The notes under the pieces are model-generated. The model had not been told where the DNA came from, searched no databases, and saw only the letters and a list, made by a program, of their open reading frames with translations. A DNA stretch of 5,862 nt from Actinomycetota bacterium (GTDB lineage: Bacteria > Actinomycetota > Humimicrobiia > Humimicrobiales > Humimicrobiaceae): NCBI GenBank assembly GCA_018400395.1, contig JAGYMN010000076.1, positions 1-5,862 of the forward strand, read 5' to 3'. Below, piece by piece: positions 1 through 4,779 of the stretch (the first letter of the stretch is position 1; every line of letters starts with the position of its first letter). The position numbers were made by a program, and so were the translations under genes.

Positions 1-33
1 TTATTTAAATAGTATTAAATGGTAATTAATAAA

Positions 34-63
34 TTAACAGGTAATTGATAATTGCACTATAAC
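34..63 (+). promoter_or_regulatory. Candidate sigma-70-type promoter for the isomerase gene (distal)
   Basis: A TTAACA hexamer at 34-39 (5 of 6 to the -35 consensus) lies 18 bases before TATAAC at 58-63 (5 of 6 to the -10 consensus). Transcription would start near 70 and leave a leader of about 127 bases. The region is very AT-rich, so chance matches are expected. A second candidate lies closer to the gene. Confidence 0.35.
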
Positions 64-144
64 AATCTGGAGATCCTGCAGCGGCTTTAGTGTTAACAAT
101 TAGAATTAATTTAAATCAAATGTTGTTTTTAAAAAAAGCTATTG

Positions 145-172
145 TTGTAAAATGAAAAAACAATTTTATAAA
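145..172 (+). promoter_or_regulatory. Candidate sigma-70-type promoter for the isomerase gene (proximal)
   Basis: TTGTAA at 145-150 (4 of 6 to the -35 consensus) and TATAAA at 167-172 (5 of 6 to the -10 consensus) are separated by 16 bases. Transcription would start near 179, just ahead of the Shine-Dalgarno site. The -10 hexamer sits inside the inverted repeat at 163-178, so a protein bound to that repeat would block this promoter. Distal and proximal candidates cannot be ranked without transcript ends. Confidence 0.3.
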
Positions 173-178
173 TAAAAT
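163..178. repeat. Inverted repeat with 7-bp arms in the isomerase leader
   Basis: The arms ATTTTAT (163-169) and ATAAAAT (172-178) are perfect reverse complements around a 2-base centre. The element overlaps a candidate -10 hexamer and ends just before the Shine-Dalgarno site. It could be an operator half-site pair. As RNA the two-base loop would have to open, leaving a weak A-U stem. It consists only of A and T, so chance origin is quite possible. Confidence 0.35.
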
Positions 179-183
179 GAAAA

Positions 184-190
184 AGAAGTG
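184..190 (+). promoter_or_regulatory. Ribosome binding site that sets the isomerase start at 197
   Basis: AGAAGTG at 184-190 resembles the anti-16S consensus AGGAGGTG and lies 6 bases before the ATG at 197. An in-frame GTG at 188-190 would lengthen the protein by three residues, but it is part of this binding site and has no good site of its own upstream. The ATG at 197 is therefore the better start. Confidence 0.6.
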
Positions 191-196
191 ATTAAA

Positions 197-1690
197 ATGA
201 ATAAGACAAAAAAAATTTACACTGTTTTTCTCTCAACTATCGATCCTGTAGGGTTTGATGCTTATCGTAATTATCACCATAATATAAAAGTGATGGAGAA
301 CAGGGATATACTCGAAAAGATTAAAAATGAGTCTAAGGATGTAGAATTTGTTGGTGGTACCGGGTATACAAAAGTTAAATTTATTGTTAAGGATGTACAT
401 TTATCTAAAAAAGCTGAAATTACTGGGGATATTGTTTCTGATATAAAAAAGCAAAAAGAAGATCTGGATGGTTTGCTTATATTTGCCGAATCGTATACAG
501 ACATGGCATCAGATGAACTGATATCAATTGGGCTGCCCACAATTGTTGTGAAGCGCCCGCTTAAAGCATGCTCTACGCTTCCATTTCATCCATATGATAA
601 TAGTAGAGTTTTAACATCTCATCTGCCATTTTATTGTGATAAGGACCCGGAAATTTATTCCCGCAGGATAAAAGATATAGCAAAAAAAGTCAGGCTCATA
701 TGTGCTATTTCGAAGATGAGGGATTTAAGGATGCTGGTTGTAACGGATATGCCGCCGCTGGGTTATTTTGAACCAATACCAATTCAAATTGATACAACAA
801 GAGAAGAATATGATAAAGCCTATATGGATAATCTAAGAGAAACTTTTGGTACGGAGCTTATAGCGGTTCCGCAAAAAGAGTTATTTGAAAAGGTAAAAAA
901 AGCAGATGAAGCAAAATCAAAAGAGATTGCCGATAAATGGATTTATGGAGCCGTGACATTACGGGGTACAACAGAATCTGAGGTATTAAAATCAGCAAAG
1001 TTATATCTTGCTATGAAAGAATTAATGGAGCAGTATGATTGCCAGGCCATAACCACTGAAGGATTTGGATGGCCCCCTCTGGGATTTAAAAAGGCAACCG
1101 AGCAGGGAATTCCCTCGCAGGGTCTTCCTACTACACAATTCTGTACAGATGGTACAGCAGCTGCCTCCGAGACTTTGACAGATTGTTTAATTACTCAACA
1201 GTTAGGTTTATACATTACCGGAAGTACTGGCCTGCTGGGAGATTATAGTATAGATCCCATGATTAATACGGCTATAGTCGCTCACTGTGAGGGTACTCTC
1301 AGGCCTTACGGTGATGAAAGAATAACTCCTTATATTATAAGAAATTTACCATTTGTGGAAGAGAATACAGGTGGAGCCTGTGCCCAGGCCATTTATCCGA
1401 TAAACGAGAATGTAACAGTGGTGAGAATAGGTATGTATGCGAAAAAACTGGCTGTTTTCACAGGCAGGACAATTTCCGGTGAAGAACTTTTTCCATACTG
1501 GGATGATATACTGGGCAGGAACAAGGTGGCTATCAGAACCAATGCAAAAGCCCTTTTTGAAAATGTTGATTGGAAGAGCCTTGCTCATCACAGAGTGGTG
1601 CTATTCGGTAATTACAGACAGGAATTTAAAGATTTGGCTAAACTGATTGGATATGAAGTTGTAGAAGAGGATAAATTAAAATACACTTAG
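197..1690 (+). CDS. L-fucose/L-arabinose isomerase-superfamily protein
   Basis: This 497-residue cytosolic protein has the look of the L-fucose isomerase and related proteins group, whose characterised members interconvert aldoses and ketoses with a divalent metal. The length suits the group. The N-terminal part (about 1-180) has alternating strand-helix segments such as the LDGLLIFAES region near 90-98. The C-terminal part carries the conserved elements: ITTEGFG (E288), CTDGTAAASET (D318, E325), a glycine-rich turn ending in GDYSIDP (D349, D353) and AHCEGTLRP (H363). By analogy with fucose isomerase, an acidic residue from the first group, an Asp from the GDYSID segment and H363 are the likely metal ligands; this assignment is inferred. 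No signal peptide or membrane segment is seen. A mutarotase-like gene follows after 55 bases, which fits a sugar-related unit. The substrate is unknown, and members of this superfamily can have other reactions. Confidence 0.8.
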   Translation: MNKTKKIYTVFLSTIDPVGFDAYRNYHHNIKVMENRDILEKIKNESKDVEFVGGTGYTKVKFIVKDVHLSKKAEITGDIVSDIKKQKEDLDGLLIFAESYTDMASDELISIGLPTIVVKRPLKACSTLPFHPYDNSRVLTSHLPFYCDKDPEIYSRRIKDIAKKVRLICAISKMRDLRMLVVTDMPPLGYFEPIPIQIDTTREEYDKAYMDNLRETFGTELIAVPQKELFEKVKKADEAKSKEIADKWIYGAVTLRGTTESEVLKSAKLYLAMKELMEQYDCQAITTEGFGWPPLGFKKATEQGIPSQGLPTTQFCTDGTAAASETLTDCLITQQLGLYITGSTGLLGDYSIDPMINTAIVAHCEGTLRPYGDERITPYIIRNLPFVEENTGGACAQAIYPINENVTVVRIGMYAKKLAVFTGRTISGEELFPYWDDILGRNKVAIRTNAKALFENVDWKSLAHHRVVLFGNYRQEFKDLAKLIGYEVVEEDKLKYT

Positions 1691-1732
1691 ATATCTGTCG
1701 AAAAGTTTATATATAATAAATACCCGAAATTT

Positions 1733-1740
1733 AAAGGAAG
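1733..1740 (+). promoter_or_regulatory. Ribosome binding site of the mutarotase-like gene
   Basis: AAAGGAAG at 1733-1740 lies 5 bases before the ATG at 1746 and supports that start. The 55-base gap after the isomerase stop holds no convincing terminator. A TATAAT at 1712-1717 has no matching -35 element, so read-through from the isomerase gene is the simplest reading. Confidence 0.6.
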
Positions 1741-1745
1741 AAAAA

Positions 1746-2648
1746 ATGAATATAGAGGAAAAATATAAATTTGGTGGCTGGGGAAACTGCATAAGGATGA
1801 CTGACGGTGATATCGAACTGGTGGCAACTACAGATGTGGGACCAAGGATAATACGTTTAGGATTTATAGGTGGTCAGAACATTTTCAGAGAAGTCGAAAA
1901 TGATCAGGGCAGAACGGGGGGTGACGCGTGGAGAATGTATGGAGGTCACAGGCTGTGGCATGGTCCGGAAGCAAATCCCCGGTGCTATTTTCCGGATAAC
2001 CAGCCTGTGGATTATAGGGTAGAAAACAACACCCTAAAACTTTCCCAGAGAGTAGAGGCCGCTACCGGTATGCAGAAACAAATGGATGTCACATTGACCG
2101 GTGATAACTCTGTTAAAGTAGTCCATAGGATTATAAATCATAATATCTGGGATATAAGCTTTGCTGTATGGAGTATTACCGTAATGGGACTTAATGGACG
2201 CGCTATTATTCCGCAGGAACCATTTCAGAGCTGGGAGGATAAGCTTACTCCGGTAAGGCCGCTGGTTTTGTGGGGATACACAGATATGTCTGACCCGCGA
2301 TGGATATGGGGTAAAAAATATATACAGCTCTGTCAGGATCCCGCTGCTTCTGCCAGGCAGAAACTTGGGCTGCTAAACACTCCGGGATGGGTGGCATATA
2401 TTCTTAATGGTGAAGTTTTCATTAAAAGTTATGATTTTGACCCATCTGCTGCTTATATTGATTTTGGGGTTAATACAGAAATTTACACAGATGCTGATAT
2501 CCTGGAAATAGAATCGTTGGGCGCCTATAATTCAGTTCATCCTGATGATTATATGGAGCATACTGAAAGGTGGCGACTGTTTAGAGCAGAAGCTGGCAGT
2601 GACGAGAGTTCCATAGATAAAAATGTCCTGCCTCTTGTTACGACCTAG
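1746..2648 (+). CDS. Galactose-mutarotase-like protein (DUF4380 type)
   Basis: This 300-residue protein resembles DUF4380-type proteins, which have the galactose mutarotase / aldose 1-epimerase fold and bind carbohydrate-like ligands. Their reaction is generally not established. Visible marks are an N-terminal strand pair with VGPRIIRLGF and GGQNIF (31-46), the signature GGHRLWHGPE (66-75) followed by a PDNQPV turn (83-88), and a C-terminal LEIESLG (253-259) leading to HTERWRLF (272-279). The last pattern is the typical end of mutarotase-like barrels. H68, H72 and the C-terminal acidic residues E254, E256 and E274 are candidate ligand or catalytic residues. There is no signal peptide, so it should be cytosolic. 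It is probably co-transcribed with the isomerase-like gene. It may present the right anomer to that enzyme, or it may be a C-C or C-O bond enzyme on the same scaffold; the latter is speculative. Confidence 0.75.
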   Translation: MNIEEKYKFGGWGNCIRMTDGDIELVATTDVGPRIIRLGFIGGQNIFREVENDQGRTGGDAWRMYGGHRLWHGPEANPRCYFPDNQPVDYRVENNTLKLSQRVEAATGMQKQMDVTLTGDNSVKVVHRIINHNIWDISFAVWSITVMGLNGRAIIPQEPFQSWEDKLTPVRPLVLWGYTDMSDPRWIWGKKYIQLCQDPAASARQKLGLLNTPGWVAYILNGEVFIKSYDFDPSAAYIDFGVNTEIYTDADILEIESLGAYNSVHPDDYMEHTERWRLFRAEAGSDESSIDKNVLPLVTT

Positions 2649-2658
2649 GGGATATCTA

Positions 2659-3375
2659 TTATTGCATATTGGACAGATCGTCTATTTTTTCTGTTATTAT
2701 ATTAATCGGTGTATATTCATTGTTATTTTTTATAACCACACCTACTAGCTTACAGCTTGAGTTCAAGATTGGGCTTCCGCTTTCGCCGCTCTCAGCTGTG
2801 TCGAACTCTTTCAGAAAATTAATTTTGTTATGGATATTACCCAGAACATATCTGGGTTCGTTATTTATAGTATCGGCAATAAGCCCTGTCTTTATTTCAG
2901 GGTGATAAAAAATGGCAAAATCACGGTTATTGCAATAATCATTTTCATAGTATAAAAGATCCGGATAGAGCCAGATATTGTCTGTATTTGATTTAAATCC
3001 AAAATCAGTATATACAAATTCTCTATACTCGATACAGTGGCCTGCAGTAATAATATAGAATCTGTCATTATGATACATACTGAAAGCGGTAAAACTTTTT
3101 TCACTCTTGCCCTCATCGGCTCTTACTGCCAGGCCGAAATAGACGGTAGACATTAATTTATTTAGATTCTTTATCAGGATTTCATGTTCATATATCACCT
3201 GGTCTTTTATCTTGCTGTCATCAGTTGTTTGCTCCAGCGTTTTTTCCAGTGACTCAAGTTCGTCTCCTGAACTCTTAAGACCGGTAAAGTAAAAGAATGA
3301 TAATATAAAAATGGAAATTAAAAGAAATATTGCTACGAAAAGAAGTACTAAATTTATTTTATTTCCCATTATCAT
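2659..3375 (-). CDS. Membrane-anchored trypsin-like serine protease
   Basis: This 238-residue protein begins with a short basic stretch and one strongly hydrophobic segment (about 8-31). No lipobox cysteine or obvious cleavage site follows, so it is probably an uncleaved anchor. An acidic, probably coiled-coil linker follows (about 37-75), then a compact chymotrypsin-fold domain (about 79-238). The triad is readable: H113 in ITAGHC, D152 in RDFAIF and S199 in GESGSP. Few positive charges follow the membrane segment, so the catalytic domain should face outside. There is no PDZ domain, unlike HtrA/DegP. The start is uncertain: ATG at 3375 and ATG at 3369 are both in frame. The AAGGAT site (3379-3384) is 3 bases from the first and 9 from the second, so the shorter 236-residue form is equally plausible. 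The gene converges on the mutarotase-like gene with 10 bases between stop codons. Its target is unknown; a surface quality-control or signalling role is possible. Confidence 0.82.
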   Translation of the reverse strand: MIMGNKINLVLLFVAIFLLISIFILSFFYFTGLKSSGDELESLEKTLEQTTDDSKIKDQVIYEHEILIKNLNKLMSTVYFGLAVRADEGKSEKSFTAFSMYHNDRFYIITAGHCIEYREFVYTDFGFKSNTDNIWLYPDLLYYENDYCNNRDFAIFYHPEIKTGLIADTINNEPRYVLGNIHNKINFLKEFDTAESGESGSPILNSSCKLVGVVIKNNNEYTPINIITEKIDDLSNMQ

Positions 3376-3390
3376 CTTATCCTTACCATT

Positions 3391-3458
3391 TTAATTATAT
3401 CGAATAATCAGATTTTTCTTAATACTATACGAAATCAGGCCTTAATCATATCGGATAG
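3391..3458. repeat. Repeated 17-bp motif over the protease promoter
   Basis: TTAATTATATCGAATAA (3391-3407) and TTAATCATATCGGATAG (3442-3458) match at 14 of 17 positions. All three differences are transitions, and the copies are 51 bases apart. A weaker relative, TTAATACTATACGAAAT, lies between them at 3419-3435. The first copy covers the candidate -10 hexamer of the protease gene and the middle one overlaps the -35, which suits a repressor or activator array. This is a reading by eye, and background similarity in AT-rich DNA cannot be excluded. Confidence 0.4.
3394..3422 (-). promoter_or_regulatory. Candidate promoter of the protease gene
   Basis: On the minus strand, TTAAGA (3422-3417, 4 of 6 to the -35 consensus) and a perfect TATAAT (3399-3394) are spaced by 17 bases. 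Transcription would start near 3387, leaving a leader of about a dozen bases that still includes the AAGGAT ribosome binding site at 3379-3384. This is the best-formed promoter in the window. Confidence 0.5.
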
Positions 3459-3491
3459 GGAACTAAAGTTTTAAATTTCTGGAAAGATTAT

Positions 3492-3525
3492 GGCCAGGCT
3501 TTTAAATGAATAAAGAAGCATGGCT
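3492..3525. repeat. Imperfect inverted repeat, possible RNA hairpin
   Basis: GCCAGGCTT (3493-3501) pairs with AAGCATGGC (3516-3524) with one mismatch. Adding G-T wobbles and one more A-T pair extends the stem to about 12 positions around a 10-base loop (3504-3513). No T-run follows on either strand, so it does not look like a standard intrinsic terminator. It may be an operator or a leader structure. Confidence 0.4.
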
Positions 3526-3577
3526 TAAACCTATGAATCCCTGAAATAAAAAAAATGGCGGCAGATTGTCCGATGTC

Positions 3578-3605
3578 TTTATGCCCTTAAATATGTTAAT
3601 ATAAT
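3578..3605 (+). promoter_or_regulatory. Weak candidate promoter of the methyltransferase unit
   Basis: A perfect TATAAT at 3600-3605 is preceded, 16 bases upstream, only by TTTATG (3578-3583), which matches the -35 consensus at 3 of 6 positions. Transcription would start near 3612, with a leader of about 66 bases. The poor -35 suggests either an activator-dependent promoter or that the true promoter is elsewhere in this intergenic region. Confidence 0.25.
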
Positions 3606-3643
3606 TTGATCAATATCCTGATTTAAGACCAAAAAATATTATA

Positions 3644-3676
3644 TTTATAGGTTAATAATTTATAGGGATTTATAAA
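3644..3676 (+). repeat. Short AT-rich direct repeats spanning the ribosome binding region
   Basis: TTTATAGG occurs at 3644-3651 and again at 3659-3666, 15 bases apart. A third TTTATA follows at 3669-3674. The second copy contains the start of the AGGGA ribosome binding site (3664-3668), which sits a rather long 10 bases before the ATG at 3679. The repeats may be coincidental or may bind a protein that controls access to the ribosome site. Confidence 0.3.
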
Positions 3677-3678
3677 AA

Positions 3679-4707
3679 ATGAATAGAAGAGAAAATATAG
3701 AGAGCTGCATCGATTTAAAAAGATGTGATTTTGTGCCTATAGCTCTGCACAACTTTTTAGTATGTGCGGAGTTGATGAAAATACCTTACGGTGAGATATT
3801 TACAGATGGAAAATTGATTGCCGGATCCCAGTTGAAGGCATATGAAATATTTGACAATGATATATTAATGGTTGAAGTTGGAATAGCCACACTTGCTGAA
3901 GCCTGTGGCTGTACAGTTGAATATCCTGACAGAGAGGCTCCCTGGATAAAAAAACCAGTACTGGAGAAAATTTCAGATGTCAGGTATTTAAAAGTACCTG
4001 ACATGACCAAGGCCGGGCACGTACCCGAAATGTTAAAAGCAATTAAGATATTGAAAAAGGAAATAGGGGATGAAGTTTATATAAATGGCAGAGGCGATCA
4101 GGGCCCTTTTAGCCTCGCTGCAGAATTATTAGGTATGAACAATTTTCTAATGGCACTCGCGGAAGAAAAGAATGAGGAAGATATAAAAATGCTTATGGAT
4201 TACACCAGAAAGGTGCATTTAAAATATGCTATAGAGCTGGCAAAAGCCGGTTCAGATTTTACTTCTATGGGCGAATCGCTTGCAGGACCGGATGTAGTCT
4301 CACCTTTGATCTACAGAAAGTATGCCTTTCCCTTCGAGAAAGAACATATAGAGCGGTTAAATAAAAGAGGTATAAAAATTGCGAGTCATATCTGTGGAAA
4401 TGTAGACTCTATTATAGAGGATTTTATCAATACCGGTGCGAATATAATAGAAATAGATGAAAAGACAAATTTTGAAGAGGCCAAAAAATTGTCTGCAGGA
4501 AGATGTTGCATACTGGGGGTAGTAAGTCCCAGATTACTGAAGATGGGTTCTCCAGAGGAAGTAGAAAAAGAGACTATAAAAACTATAAATATCGGAAAAG
4601 AAGGATATAATTTTATCCTTGGAGCTGGCTGCGCAATACCCGGTGACACACCAATTGAAAATATTAAAAGAATGGTGGATACAGGAAGAGAACTGGGAAA
4701 ATATTAA
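3679..4707 (+). CDS. URO-D-fold corrinoid-dependent methyltransferase (MtaA/CmuA type)
   Basis: This 342-residue protein belongs to the uroporphyrinogen decarboxylase fold family. The likely subgroup is the MtaA/MtbA/CmuA-type methyltransferases, which move a methyl group between a corrinoid protein and a thiol or pterin acceptor using zinc. Supporting marks are the MNRRENIESCI opening (1-11), the GDQGPFSLAAELLG segment (139-152) typical of MtaA-like proteins, and the zinc-ligand pattern: H237-x-C239 in SHICGN and C318 in GAGCAIP. Length and end match the family (IPGDTPIENI near 320-329 is its usual C-terminal helix start). No other heme-synthesis gene is present and an MttB homologue follows after 72 bases, so a decarboxylase role in heme synthesis is unlikely. 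The methyl acceptor, coenzyme M-like or tetrahydrofolate, cannot be told from sequence. Start ATG 3679 has AGGGA 10 bases upstream. Confidence 0.82.
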   Translation: MNRRENIESCIDLKRCDFVPIALHNFLVCAELMKIPYGEIFTDGKLIAGSQLKAYEIFDNDILMVEVGIATLAEACGCTVEYPDREAPWIKKPVLEKISDVRYLKVPDMTKAGHVPEMLKAIKILKKEIGDEVYINGRGDQGPFSLAAELLGMNNFLMALAEEKNEEDIKMLMDYTRKVHLKYAIELAKAGSDFTSMGESLAGPDVVSPLIYRKYAFPFEKEHIERLNKRGIKIASHICGNVDSIIEDFINTGANIIEIDEKTNFEEAKKLSAGRCCILGVVSPRLLKMGSPEEVEKETIKTINIGKEGYNFILGAGCAIPGDTPIENIKRMVDTGRELGKY

Positions 4708-4722
4708 AAGGTTCTCAGGAAG

Positions 4723-4762
4723 TTAATCAACGGTTGGTTAAGGTTTAAACGGCTTAATAAGC
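4723..4762. repeat. Cluster of three small palindromes between the methyltransferase genes
   Basis: The 72-base gap holds TTAATCAAC-G-GTTGGTTAA (4723-4741, one mismatch that would be a G-T pair in RNA), the perfect palindrome GTTTAAAC (4743-4750), and GCTTA-A-TAAGC (4752-4762). They are packed end to end ahead of the MttB ribosome site. They could form small mRNA stems that tune expression of the second gene, or serve as protein-binding sites. None is followed by a T-run, so termination is unlikely. Confidence 0.35.
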
Positions 4763-4768
4763 GGCTGC

Positions 4769-4774
4769 GGAGGT
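4769..4774 (+). promoter_or_regulatory. Strong ribosome binding site of the MttB-family gene
   Basis: GGAGGT at 4769-4774 is a near-perfect Shine-Dalgarno sequence 5 bases before the ATG at 4780. It is the strongest such site in the window, fits the high level at which methyltransferase catalytic subunits are usually made, and fixes the start of a gene that runs off the window. Confidence 0.75.
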
Positions 4775-4779
4775 TAGAG

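Larger units (their letters stand above)
3376..3678. other. Divergent intergenic region with regulatory candidates
   Basis: These 303 bases separate the 5' ends of the protease gene and the URO-D-like gene. They contain a good minus-strand promoter candidate at 3394-3422, a repeated 17-bp motif at 3391-3458, an imperfect hairpin at 3492-3525, a weak plus-strand promoter candidate at 3578-3605, and AT-rich direct repeats up to the start codon at 3679. No B12 box, SAM-riboswitch core or tRNA-like fold was recognised by eye. A 12-codon open frame (3506-3544) has no ribosome binding site. Confidence 0.6.

Noticed and set aside
152..191. Tiny lysine-rich open frames in the isomerase leader (ATG at 152, 7 codons; ATG at 177, 4 codons)
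   Set aside because: Neither has a Shine-Dalgarno site and both follow from A-rich composition. A leader-peptide attenuator would also need alternative stems, which are not visible.
1346..1646. Additional open frames overlapping the isomerase gene on both strands
   Set aside because: They lie wholly within a well-supported coding sequence, lack ribosome sites and show no domain character.
3372..3389. Five-codon minus-strand frame whose TGA overlaps the protease ATG, suggesting translational coupling
   Set aside because: The candidate transcription start (near 3387) would fall inside its start codon, and it has no ribosome site of its own.
3506..3544. Twelve-codon open frame in the divergent intergenic region
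   Set aside because: It has no ribosome binding site, overlaps the hairpin at 3492-3525, and shows no recognisable similarity to a neighbour.
3376..3678. Cobalamin or SAM riboswitch upstream of the corrinoid-related genes
   Set aside because: No B12-box-like or SAM-core sequence was found by eye. The only clear stem is the isolated imperfect hairpin at 3492-3525.
3679..4707. HemE, the uroporphyrinogen decarboxylase of heme synthesis
   Set aside because: The H-x-C plus distal Cys zinc pattern and the MttB neighbour fit the methyltransferase branch of the fold, and no heme-pathway gene is nearby.
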